From: Eumeta japonica
Lineage: Eukaryota > Arthropoda > Insecta > Lepidoptera > Psychidae
DNA length: 64,000 nt
Reading direction: 5' to 3'
NCBI GenBank assembly: GCA_005406025.1
Contig: BGZK01000073.1
Coordinates: 310,001-374,000 of the forward strand
Of the stretch, positions 11,915 to 23,030 are shown piece by piece (the stretch's first letter is position 1; every line of letters begins with the position of its first letter). The notes beneath the pieces are model-generated. The model saw only the letters and a list, made by a program, of their open reading frames with translations, made no database searches and was not told the DNA's origin. Position numbers and translations under genes: made by a program.

Positions 11915-13176
11915 CGGGAGGCGTTCAATAAAAAGTGAGAATGAGTTTGTATCCGGTGACTTTTATTAAATGTTATTTTATTTTTCGACATAGTTCGCTT
12001 CTTACCATAATACGCTTGGCATATCTTTCTTTTAAGTTTAAAATTATTTTCTTAAAAAACAATTTAACTCTAGCATCTAAAAATTCCTCTACTGCAGCTA
12101 CTATTGCTTCATCATATCGGAATATCTGTCCTTTAAGATGCTCCTTCAACCTTGGTAATAGATAGAAATCACTAGGGACAAGGTCGGGTGAATATGGAGG
12201 ATGCTCAAGTATCTCGAAGCCAGCATTTCGAATTGCAGCCGCAGCAACAGCGAAGCTTTGCAATTATCTTGATGGAACAAAATAATTTTTGCTAGTTTTC
12301 CTCGCCATTTCTTTCAAATTTCATTACACAATTTTTTTTTTAATTTATTCTGCATACAAAGAGTCCGTAACAGTAGCTCCACAGTCAAGGTATTCTGTCA
12401 TGACCAACCCTTTACTATTCCAGTAAAAAAAAGCCCATAATCTATACGCCAGAACGACTTGCCTTAAATTTCTTACGAGTTGGAGATGATGTTTCTACTA
12501 AATCCCTAGACTGTGACTTTGTTTACGGATCGTAACGGTGAAGCCACATTTCATCCGTGGTTGTAAATCGAGCCAAAAAACCATCGGGATATTGTTGTAA
12601 CAGTTCCAAGGAAACTCGAGAAGTGTTCAGCCTGCTTTGTTTTTGTACATCGATAACCGTTCCGGGGACCCGGCGTACGGTTACTTTTTTCACCCCTTAA
12701 CGTTCGTGTAAAATTCTATACACATTACCAGTCGAAATCTTTCTTTCTTCGTCTATAAAACGTACCGTGACACGACGACCTGTTAAAACATTTTTTTGGA
12801 CTTTTCTTACCATTTGTTCGGTCGCTACCGTTTTTGAGCGACCCGAGCGAGGGTTATCTTTGGTGGATGTCCTTCCACGTTCAAAATCGACGCACCAAAG
12901 GACAACTGTAGAATACGGTGGAGGATTTGCACCTAAGGTATCCTGTGAGTTTTGATTAACTCGTTCTGTAGTGAAATTTTTTGAGTAGATCCTACCCACG
13001 CGCAATTATTTTTTTTCCATTTTCAACAACACGCTACGACCAACTGCAAACAAAAGATATTGACATTATTTCTTTTTTCCAAATCTAATCAATATTCCAG
13101 CTTTACCAGCCAATATTTTTTTTTTTGGTTCCAAAGAGTTTGTACCTCATTCTCACTTTATGGTGAACGCCCCTCA
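11915..13176 (-). mobile_element. Decayed mariner-like element
   Basis: The element is 1262 bp, bounded by TA on each side (11913-11914 and 13177-13178). Its terminal inverted repeats share GGCGTTCA and AAAGTGAGAATGAG at the left end and in the reverse complement of the right end. The minus strand carries a mariner transposase remnant with D,D34D-type motifs. Length, TA duplication and protein motifs agree with a full-length mariner. It sits in the last intron of the first gene, in the opposite orientation to that gene. Confidence 0.93.
11973..13020 (-). pseudogene. Mariner transposase, broken
   Basis: Read on the minus strand from the ATG at 13020, the frame is lost after a few codons. The N-terminal domain then appears at 13005-12697, with FERGRTSTKDNPRSGR and an RILHER helix, typical of mariner DNA-binding domains. 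TTDEMWLHRYDP (first catalytic Asp) follows at about 12560-12525, then an FYW-N-SKG block where Asp is usual in place of Asn, then HQDN (second Asp) near 12266, and HPPYSPDLVPSDF (third Asp) near 12200-12165. Stops lie after RILHER and after HRYDP. The spacing from HQDN to PSD is 98 nt instead of the 105 nt expected for D34D, so a frameshift lies between them. The protein cannot be made intact. Confidence 0.92.
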
Positions 13177-13595
13177 TATAACGTGGTGCGGGTGACAGGT
13201 CATCAGGATGTAAAGTAATTAGATTGACTATTTACTGTAAAAAAATTGCATTAAGACCACAATGATGATTTATACACTTGCGTCACAAAAAATGTTGACT
13301 AGTAGAACTTTTTTATTAAAAAAAAGTGAAAAATGGTAGTGCATTCATGTTTTGTGTATAGTTACGTAATGTAACGCATTTACTATTGATGCGACACATC
13401 GAAAGAGATTTTAATGTCTTTTTTGATTGTATTTATTATCCAACAATAAGCGTATTTTATAAAAAATAAAACATTAAGGCTAATGTGAAGATAAGAGTAT
13501 AAACAATATAATGCATTAACTGCAGAAGATAATACTCCTACATAGGTAAAATAAAACCCAAGTATTAGTGTTCATACCAACTGACAGCTAATAAA

Positions 13596-13698
13596 ATGGC
13601 TCCCAAGTAGAACGTAATGGCTGCCAACTAGATGAAAATGGTTGCCAACTAGAACGAAATGGCCGGCAACTGGAACAAAATGGCTGCCACTTAGCATG
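13596..13698 (+). repeat. 21-bp minisatellite, about 4.9 units
   Basis: Five consecutive units begin ATGGCTNCCAACTAGAACGAA or close variants, at 13596, 13617, 13638, 13659 and 13680. The period is exactly 21 with no indel. It lies just to the right of the mariner insertion, in the same intron. Confidence 0.85.
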
Positions 13699-14929
13699 AC
13701 GCTATTAGATGATGCTATTAAAACATTTTGATAAAATCAATGGAGGGTTGTTAATGAGGTCGATAAATTTTTTTATTATATTTTAAGTCTATGGTTAATG
13801 TGAAAAATAGGTTTTGTTTTTAAAGCGGAATCGATAATCACAATATGATATTTGATTCAATATGAACATCATTGTTCACGCCGTACTAACACGAGTCACC
13901 CACACTGTGTTACGTGAAAACAACTATAGTGGCCTTTCTCTTGTTTGCTGTCTAATGTGTGCATAGAGGATAAGGAGAAGTGTTAGTGTGACCACTCCAT
14001 TTTGAGTAAAAGCTATACCATAGACAAAATCACGTCTAGACTTTTATTAATCTGGATTCTCCTAAATCTATCTCAGTTCATAATTAATTTTTTTTGATTG
14101 ATTATGTACGATTGTTGTTTAAATTTGTTGTTAAATACTTAGAAATGACGGTATATTTAAGAGTATTGTGCTCCACGCGCTATTCAATTGCTGACATTTT
14201 CTAGAATTCAAATACATTTGAAAACTTGCGGATAAAGTGATTTTTTCGTAATTTATCATAAAAAAATATTGGCAAAGTTGAATAATACGTGTAGATTCAC
14301 AATCTTATATAATTTGTTTTTGTAGGAGTTTGACCAAACTATTAGTGTCATTGATTCATTGAATTTTAAATAGAAATTTTGTACGCAGTTTATACGATTT
14401 TATGGCTAGGAGATTCAAGTTCCCGTTTAATATTTGATTTCATATTTAAAAATATCAATCTAAATTAGTTTCCTATTCAACATAAAATTAATTTATTTTG
14501 AAAATACGTTCATATGTTGTTGAGTATGTCGATAAAAAGTTATATATAATTAATAACATTAATCGAGCCGAAGCAGAGATAATTATACAATTTTTGGCTT
14601 TTCATCGATTTGGTCATTCCCACACAAAAACGTCACGTGTGTAAAAAAAAACAATGTTTCTGTTATTTGTCGTTGTTATATCGATATTGTATATTGAAAT
14701 CTGTTGTTGTTATATTTTTAAGGCGATCGAAAAATGTAGAATTAAAATTATTGAAAACGTAAAAAACTTTTCTTTTTCATACTTTTTTCTTTGTACGGAA
14801 ATATTATTGGTTTATATATTTTCGAAAATTTTCGTGGCATGAATATTTATTTAAGGCATTTAGCAAAATCTAAACGGGGCCTATTGACATACATCGCGAG
14901 AGGTCGGTGTGATCAAAATTTGTATCGGT

Positions 14930-15189
14930 CATGTACAAGAGATTTTTTATCTGGCTTCCATTGGAGAATCGAGCTCAAATACGAGCCGTCCTTTTTTTGG
15001 GTTCTCGCGCTCCTGCTGTATGCCGACGGAGGCTGACTTTGCTTTTTGCACGTGACCGTCGCTGGCTTACTACTCGAAGGGATAACCGCAGCTTTTACGC
15101 TTTAGGGGCTGGCCGTAGACAACATTTAGATATGGCAACACTTTCATTAACTGTCATTTGTATTAACCAGCGCTTCACGGTTGACAAGG
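14930..15189 (+). other. Candidate alternative exon or internal first exon
   Basis: A GC-richer block ends at TTGACAAG|GTAAGAAC (donor after 15189), one of the best 5' splice sites in the window. The frame ending VDK at the donor is in phase 0 and stays open back to about 14916, so it could splice in phase to the terminal exon at 15519. Phase-compatible AGs occur at 14939 and 14966 but lack good pyrimidine tracts. An alternative promoter with a leader, using the ATG at 15132 in a fair context (GATATGG), is equally possible. The encoded sequence is Arg-rich and not persuasive as protein. Confidence 0.3.
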
Positions 15190-15518
15190 TAAGAACATTT
15201 TTAATCACATTTCAGTGCTCCGGTTCTATCAGTCGAATATTACTAGAGTTTTTTTTTGGTCACATAAATGTATATATATATGTTATTTTAATGATAAAAA
15301 TATTTATAAATTATATTTCAATAATGTAAATTAATCATTATACTAAATAGTGAAAGTTTTGATAAAATTAATTAACTAAACACTGTATTGTATGTCTTTA
15401 TATCTTTTTTATGTGTTATTACATGCATACCTATTACGATGGATACTAAAGATGAGTGTTGTATGATGCGAGTCATTATGTGTGTAATAACATTTTTTTT
15501 TAATTTTTCAAACGACAG

Positions 15519-15599
15519 GAAGAAGTCACGCATATGACATACGAAGTGTCGACGATAAACATCTCCACCGTTGAAGTGAACACACGAAGCGAAGAATGA
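15519..15599 (+). CDS. Terminal exon of the Ser/Thr/Pro-rich protein
   Basis: The acceptor is TTTTTTTTTAATTTTTCAAACGACAG|GAAGAA in structure: a long T-rich tract, then CAG. In phase 0, matching the donor at 6050, it reads EEVTHMTYEVSTINISTVEV, then NTRSEE, then TGA (15597-15599), giving 26 residues. Joined to exon 4 the C-terminus becomes CLTSEV-EEVTHMTYEV. Other exons may lie in the long intron, but the phase match, acceptor quality and immediate non-coding sequence after the stop make this the likely 3' end. Confidence 0.6.
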   Translation, partial: EEVTHMTYEVSTINISTVEVNTRSEE

Positions 15600-16540
15600 G
15601 GGAACGATTTCGAGTCAACGTTATTATCTGGCCAAATGAATCTCGGCGGTGGAAGATGCCCGCGGACGGCCAAAAACCGTTGTCTCATTCGCGTTCGGGC
15701 CTTCGGTGTCGGTCAATGCGAACCGATAGAGAACAGACCGCGTCGGACACGTTTGTTTGTCAGTTTCTGTTGTATCGTATGTTGGTAACAAAGTGACCTT
15801 ACCTCTATTAGACTGCCGATTTACGTCCTTCTGTCATCGGTTACGTATTGTCGACGTTGCGGTCGACGCAACGAGAAGGTTCCACCGCCACTGGCAAGAT
15901 TTTTTTTGGTCGGATCATGAATACTAGTTAAGAATTTCTCAGCTTTCGAATGCTTTTTGATATATACGTCTACAATGAAGAAAAAAAAAAGGTACCTTAT
16001 TATATGTAAACAAAAGTTTCTTATGTCGTATGTTTCGGGATTGTATAAAAATATAGGAAATTTCTAAGATTTATCAAAACATGCCAAACTAGTGCGAATG
16101 TTGAATGATAACCTTTTCTTATTTATAATAATAACGATACATTTGAATATCAGTTATATGTGGAGTTTAATTTATTATGTAAGCTTAAATGAATATGTTT
16201 TGTCAACCGTGAGGCGGAAGTTATTATTAATTAAGTTTTTCTTATAATCTCATGAAATGAAAAAGATTTGGTGTAAAAACACGTTTGATTACTACATCGA
16301 TGATTTAATTTTAATTTAGTAGTATCGATGAATTCTTTTCTTTTTTGAAGACTTGATTTCTATTACGAAAAAAAAAGTATTATAAAATTATCATCTATAT
16401 ATTTATATGTGAAGAATTTGTCGTTATGATCTGTATCACATAGTCCTATCTGATTATCGTCGTATAACGTGCCTGAATATAATATAATACAATGTAAAAT
16501 CGATTTAAAATAATATTAATAAAATTGCGGGATATATAAA
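15600..16540 (+). other. Probable 3' untranslated region
   Basis: The first 300 nt after the stop keep a higher GC content than the introns, then the sequence becomes AT-rich. AATAAA hexamers occur at 16518 and 16569, so a 3' UTR of about 0.95 kb is plausible. I see no other feature here. Confidence 0.4.
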
Positions 16541-16907
16541 ACGCGCCGTATCGTAAGAAAAACAAATCAATAAATTCGATCTTTAAACGAAGCTTACTAG
16601 ACGGAAAATCGCTGAAATTAATATATCCATCGCGTACAGTTGCCTGTATTTACGTATATTATAATTCGTGTTTAAGTTACTGATGAAATATAAGCTTGTG
16701 TGTGTCAGGTTTACATGTAAATTTATAAAATCGATTGACATCGATGAAGGCCTCGGCGCAAAGTAGCATAACAGCCGTCAAATGGATTTAAAACCATTAC
16801 ATATACGTAGATAAAATAAGTTATCGTATGTGATGGATGTGTTCAATCAAATATCCTCAAAATAAAAAAAATGCTTTGGTAGTCGCCACGATTTCGTCTT
16901 TCGTATA

Positions 16908-18901
16908 CACCGTTAAAAATTTTTGTAGTAATTTTACAAAAAAAGTGTTGGTAGTTTTTACGCACAACAATAAAGTAATAATATAACTCCGTTTAGTAAA
17001 TTTACTTATACAATTTATTTCAAATCAATTTCGAAAAATTACCAAACATTTGTTGAAATTTACCAAACGATTATCGGAAATTCGCTTAGCAAAATGACTA
17101 TACAAATAGTGTAATTTTACCAAACAACTTTTGTGGAAAATGATTAGTAATTTCAAAATGATTTATCGTAAATTTACTACACAATTAATTTCAATTCAGT
17201 TTAGAAAAATTACAAAACATTTTTCTATTTGTCTAACAGATGGCGAAGAAGAAGAAAGAGAAAAATTATTCTTTTGACGACATATATTAAAATAATAATT
17301 AATAAATTATATATTCCGCTCTTCGGAATAATGAAAATTTCTAATAAATGCAGTATATTTAGCAATTTTAAATCTTTTCAGTTTTATAAAAACAAAAATA
17401 AATTGTGGTCAATTGAAAAACCTGATTTACATGAGAACGCATGTCAAATAACATTTAATATGAAAAAAAAAATACAAATGTAATCGCTATTTGATTTTAT
17501 GACTATCTTAACGTCTGGTGAACCGAAAAACTCAAAGATATCGGAAAAAAATCTGAGATTAAAAGATACCATTTTATATAAAAGTTCTGTCTAAGTCTTA
17601 AAACTTTCAATATTTATATCTCTATATAAATTACAAAATTTATTTTGTTAACGTTGTGTTGATTAGACTGCTAAGAATTCATTTAAAATATTATATTAAT
17701 CTATTGAAAATTATACTGCGTGTATAGTGCAAACGAAAAACATTTAATGATTATAATTTATAATTAAAATTAAACGTTGTGAAGATTTGAACTCGCAATA
17801 TTTGTACCTAACCAGAGACAAAAAGTTTTACCTCAAGGGCAACGTATCGCTCTGAAAATAATGATCTATATAGATCTACACCTGTATACAGCTTATTTAA
17901 AGACGGTTTGAAAGTTAAGTTTAGATTTCAATACTACAAAATTTTATAAGTTTTTAATGATTTCATGATAATTTCAATACTAATATTTTTTTGTAACAAA
18001 AAAAATATTTCAGATCCAATTGCAAACAGTTATTGTGAATTCAAAACTAATTAATGGCTTGAAAAATTACAATGTATGATGCAATTTCGAATTTGCGATA
18101 TAAAATAATAAAATTATTGGTTAATTTTTAATAATTTCATAGTAATTTTATCTTCTAAATTTTTTCATAATTCCACAGAAAAAGTATTGTGAATGAAATA
18201 TTATTATAAACAGTTTCGAAATTAATCGAAAATTGGAAAAAATTACAATACGTACAAAAGAAACGAATTCTTAGAATTATAATACTTAATACAATTTTCA
18301 AATCTGTGTTATAAAAATGATAAAATTGGTTGTAGATCCTTACTAATTTCATTCTAATTTGAGCTTTAACATTTTTTCGAAATTACATAAAAAAAAGTTT
18401 GTAAATCAAATTACAAACAATTTTTGTAAATTTCAAATCATTTTGTTTGGAATTAAACAACAATTACCTACCTACAGAAAATTATAATACGTGTTAGAGA
18501 AGTAAAAACTTTTGGTAGAATTACAATACGTAATGCAATTTTCAAAATTGTATTACAAAAATAATAAAATTATTTGTAAATTCTTAATGACTTTCATACT
18601 AATTTGAGTTTCAGAATTTTATGTAGTATCACAAAAAATGCATTGTAAATGGAATTACAAATAATTTTTGTAATATTACAACATTTAATTGGAAATTCAC
18701 CAACAGTTAGGAAAAATTACAATACGCGTAGAGTTATTACATAAAGGTTCCAAAATTACAACTCATGATAGTAAGTTCTTTCGCATATCTTGTAATTTTA
18801 CTCGAATCGTATTATGTTTTGTATTAGTATACATTGATTTGGAATTTTTCTCATATTTGTTTTGTAAAACAATTGTAATTTTACAAAAAATTTTAGCAGT
18901 G
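16908..18901. mobile_element. Non-autonomous DNA transposon with CAC-type terminal inverted repeats
   Basis: The left end, from 16908, reads CACCGTTAAAAATTTTTGTA. The reverse complement of the right end, from 18901, reads CACTGCTAAAATTTTTTGTA. Both are followed by RTAATTTTAC-like sequence and flanked by TA (16906-16907 and 18902-18903). The 2-kb interior is extremely AT-rich with no transposase. Its right half is a decayed tandem array (described separately), and its left half repeats TTTACCAAAC / AATTTACTA phrases. CAC-starting ends recall Chapaev/CACTA-type elements, but the superfamily is a guess. Confidence 0.7.
17900..18780 (+). repeat. Decayed tandem array inside the 16.9-18.9 kb element
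   Basis: The phrase TTAATAATTTCATRNTAATTT recurs at about 17958, 18126, 18342 and 18585. AATTACAATRCGTA...GCAATTTTCAAA recurs at about 18073, 18240-18300, 18480-18545 and 18715. Spacing grows from about 168 to 216 to 243 nt, so the units differ by internal indels. There is no coding potential. Confidence 0.65.
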
Positions 18902-20976
18902 TAGGATGGAAAACCTTTGGTATTTATTTTTCGCTCGCGTGTTGAACGCGTTGTGACTTGACGGTTGAATATATCAATAACGCAATGAAATAATTATTTA
19001 TTTGATTGACACAAAAATATCTGAAATATCGACTATATTGAGTAGCGCATACGCTTATAAAATTGAAAAGTCAAAAAACCGGTCAGTAATTGCTAGATAC
19101 TATGTCAGTTTTTAATTTAAAACGATAGCTTTATAGTAAGTTGTCGTTTTTCATCTAGTATATTTCTTTTCTCTAGTCTCGTATATCGAAGATGGCCGGC
19201 GGATTTTCATACCTTCATCGTTAGTCAAATATGAAAATATACATTATTCTGTATAATCGCATCGGTCAATCAAGTTTAGTATTATGTTGTTATATACAAT
19301 GTTTTTTAATACAAGAAACGAAATAAATGTTGTAATGACTCCTTAATATACATTTTACGATGAATTTTTGGACAATATAAATCTCTTAACGCTACATCAG
19401 TTATCCTATATACAAATAGTATTGGATCGTTAATTCATGGTGAATTATGTAGTTTTTTTTATTGTATTGACGTGTAGTATGTACGTGTGAATAATACTTG
19501 TGTTAGGTTTGATTTATGTGATTCTTGCAATGTTTAATTTGGAAATGGTATCGTAACATAAATACACAACTGATAAATAAGAAACGTGGCCTCTCATTAG
19601 AGCCAGTTTACTGATTAGGAGAAGTAAAATGGAGCAGATAACATATATCGCATTGCACAGATATATATTCGTGTAATGAGATTTATTTGTCAGCTACGAA
19701 TTATAGGGGAAGTATAGCGTTCTTTAAGAGATATGTCTATTGGATGATATGCGATCAGACAAACGACCGATTCGTGTATTTCGACAAGGCATTATACATC
19801 ATTACAGATGTTTAATTGACTTTTGATTTGTTTGTAAGGAAAGCTTTAATTTTATTTTTCTACGCCTAAATTCCGTTCGTATCGGCTGCCACGATCGGAT
19901 ACCTCGAATTTACGTACCTCGTTGCTCAACAGACTTATGTGTTCATCATTGCTTATTTTTATTTTAGTATTTACTTCGACTTTCTTTAAATGTGAAATTA
20001 AAATTATAAGTTGAAAATGTTTTTCTTGAAACCTTTTTTTACATTCAGATTTTCTTATGTAGGATTAATGAAAGACCACTGGATACGAGAAATCTCGGAA
20101 ATTGTAGCAGTGGCCAAATAAGTTTATTTTGTATTTTTTTTTTTTCATAATTAAGTCTACACATATCTTAAATCTCTTATGCTAAATCAACTATATTTTA
20201 TAGTACATATTATTAATTTATTACAATATTTTGTGTGTTCGTCCTATTTATTGGTGATTAAATGTACAATGGGGTTTTGAGTTGATTTGATACGTTTTTT
20301 AATCAAATACTACTATGAAATGTACTTTAACGATTGTACATTTTCAACATGTTCTCGTCATTCCAATAATTTTAAGCTTAGATATTAAGTTAGGTCAATT
20401 TTTTTTAGTTCAATATTATTTGATATAGCGAACATTTCATCTATTTTTAGGCAGTTTTACATCTTTCAATTTTCTGTTCTTTGTTTTTCATTTCTTTGCT
20501 GCTGTTACAATTTTTAATAAATTTAAAAACTACGCATTTTATGTGACAATTGTATTTTAGCTATTATTGTAGTTAAATGTGACATTGCGTTTATTTTGTA
20601 ATTATTAACGCTTAGAATATTTTTTTATATATTCGTGATTTGGTCGTTTAAATAAAAGATATATCAGCATAATACAAAAAAAAAAGAATTAGAAAGCAAC
20701 ACTATTCAAGATATCTAGTTCTCGTTTATTTTATGAAAATGTATTATTATTGATTGTTCAAAATTTTGTGTCAGATATAATTTACAAAAAAAACGGAATA
20801 ATCTTGTTTTAATGAATCTCAGTAACTTATATTCTTCCATTTGTAATAAGTGTCACGAATTCGTATTTAAATGCATAACCAAATACTCTAAGATGGGCAT
20901 GCGCAGTTATCGTTGTAATCTGAAAGCGGGCAGTGAAAACTGGGAACATACTTAATTTAACGTCCGCAAATCGATA
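18902..20976. other. AT-rich non-coding stretch
   Basis: There are stops in every frame. A T-rich patch lies at 20,120-20,150. I see no gene, RNA or clear repeat. Confidence 0.5.
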
Positions 20977-21210
20977 TTAGTTTCGTGGTCAAGGGAGTTG
21001 CCTTTGAACTTAAAGACATCCAGTTCGTATCTTGAACACGAACGAGTAGACCGATGATTTCTTAACTTCAGTCAAATCAGAGCATCCTTTCCGTATCACG
21101 TAGACCACGTTAAGCCGTCAGTCACGGACTTTGCCACCGAGTTGGTGGCAGCGGTTATTATGCGCCCTCAGCCCGTGTTAGGTCGAAGTTCCTGCGCTTC
21201 CATCACAAAC
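20977..21210 (+). repeat. tRNA-derived SINE, copy A
   Basis: The head carries an A-box-like TTAGTTTCGTGGTCAAG at 20977 and, about 40 nt on, a B-box-like CCAGTTCGTATC. The body has GTTAAGCCGTCAGTCACGG followed by ACTTTGCCACCG and CCCTCAGCCCGTGTTAGG. The same order appears, inverted, at 62735-63001 (ATTAAGCCGTCGGTCGCGG, ACTTTGTTACCG). This is the layout of a tRNA-headed SINE with an internal RNA polymerase III promoter. It is diverged and probably inactive. Confidence 0.65.
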
Positions 21211-22841
21211 ATACAGATCGTGAGAGAGAATGGCCTTATAGTGGGGATGACAAAAAATTTCATTCGACTACACTTTTTTTTCTGTTTTTATCGTGTCGAC
21301 AACGATACAATGGTCGACAGTCCAATTTTTGCTTTCTTTTTGTATCAAAATTTTTATACATAAAATCCTAAAAAAGGTTAAACGAAATTGTATCTTCGGC
21401 AACGTATGAATATAGTCGATTGTGCCGTAGTATTTTAAAGGATTTCACTGAATTCTGCAGCGTCATTTGGTGTCGTATGTTTCTAGTAGTATTCATATTC
21501 GTCTATGGTCATATGCGTCAGTTTGTCACTGGCTGCGAGAGGGCAGAAAGCGCCGTGACATATGCGCGTGCACATGTCATTGTTTTACAATATTTCGCGA
21601 GTTATGGCTCAAGCGAGAAAAGAAGTGAAAAGAAACGGCAGACAATGGTCGGCCAAGGCAAATCGAAAACGATATAATTGTCGATTTTTCGAATCGTGTA
21701 TGAGATTGTAACGATTTTTTTTTAAATAATGTAATATGTTTAAAAAATAAATATTTTGCGATTCGTATCTTCTCTATTTTACTATTGCTATTTTAATGGA
21801 ATCTCTTTTTACTCCTTTTTTATTGTGTAATTTTTTTTCACACGTGGCCATGCTGAGGGAGACAATTAACCGTTTTGTATATGAATAAATAGAACATTAT
21901 TATGTTGCTTAATATTGCTCAAAACATGTGTCTATCAAATATTATTGATATGTGGAGAATTATCAGTGAGCAAAATAAAAACGAAAACGGCTTTCAATAA
22001 CATTTGTTCAATATCAAATGAAAAAAAAATTGCTCTTAATTAATATTGTCATTTATCCATTGGCGTACTTTCTATTATAATAACATATATCAGCCTATAT
22101 CTGACTTGTATAAAATCAAATAGCAAAAAATAATATGATTTTAGGTGAATAATGCAATAAATTTCTACCATTATGGTATCATATTTTTATGTGAATAGAA
22201 GCAATGATAAGCAATTAGACGTCAGGAAAGCTTCGTTGGAAAAATTTCACAAAATGTCTAATGTAAATTAATATAATAAAAGGAAGATAAAAATAAGAAA
22301 AATAATTAAAATTATTTTTACGCGCGTAACGAGTCGTTTGCATTTTGATAAAGCAGGTATTATGTCTTCTATTTTGCGTATTATATTGTATTTTGTCTAT
22401 AATATGCATTATATTTACATATATTTTTTATTAGCCATGATTTTTGAAGCGATTAATATTACATATGAGGTGTATTTTTAGGATTATTACTTTCGTGACC
22501 TATTCTACTCATTTGTAAATGTTCCTATGTTTCTTGTTTGAAAGCGACATCTAGTGTTATTATGTGTAATTAAAATACTAATTCAGGGCGTTTTTTATTA
22601 CTTTAATTTGTAAAGTTTTGTGCGATTCGCCCGCCCTCTGTGTGACCGCGTGTGTACTACGTTGTTGTAAGTGACGTAACATGTTAGCGCACTGTAGCGC
22701 AGACTTTTGGTATGTACTTATTTATTGTACATTGAGAAATACTCAATTAAATGGTATTAAAATGTTTACATGTAGTTTCATTTCTTCTATGCTTAACTCT
22801 ATTTTTTTTTTAATAAAAGCTATATTATATTTCAAGACTAA
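21211..22841. other. Non-coding stretch
   Basis: The sequence is moderately GC-rich to about 21,680, then AT-rich. Short open frames at 21142-21363 and 21420-21677 lack splice context or recognisable content. GCGACATCTAGTG at about 22545 resembles an insect insulator-type motif, but only weakly. Confidence 0.4.
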
Positions 22842-23030
22842 GGGCCTCTCACACCATCTCTTTTTAAATTGACGCTTAACGAAAAGTCACTTTTAAAATA
22901 ACATTTGCATTGCATGTCTTTTATTGGTTGTTCGGACTAAAACCTGTTAAAAGGAAGACGTGGAAAGCATTTTATTTTATAAGTGACTTTTTGTTAAGTG
23001 TCAGTTTAAAAGATTATGGATGAGGGCCTC
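22842..23030. mobile_element. Fold-back MITE, copy 1
   Basis: The left arm runs GGGCCTCTCACACCATCTCT, then TTTTAAATTGACGCTTAACG, then AAAAGTCACTTTTAAAATAA. The reverse complement of the right arm runs GAGGCCCTCATCCATAATCT, then TTTAAACTGACACTTAAC, then AAAAAGTCACTTATAAAATAA. The arms are about 65-70 nt around a short centre. A relative lies at 41656-41830. There is no coding capacity and no clear target duplication. Confidence 0.75.

Larger units (their letters stand above)
6051..15518 (+). other. Last intron (about 9.5 kb)
   Basis: The phase-0 donor at 6050 is matched by the phase-0 acceptor at 15518 (TTTTCAAACGACAG). Between them the DNA is AT-rich. It holds a dispersed repeat (6631-6988), a dead mariner (11915-13176), a 21-bp minisatellite (13596-13698) and a candidate alternative exon (14930-15189). 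Open frames at about 8387, 9144 and 10036 have no coding character and are ignored. Confidence 0.5.

Noticed and set aside
17900..18780. CRISPR-like or regularly spaced array
   Set aside because: The repeats are long, diverged and unevenly spaced, and the DNA is eukaryotic. An array inside a transposon fits.
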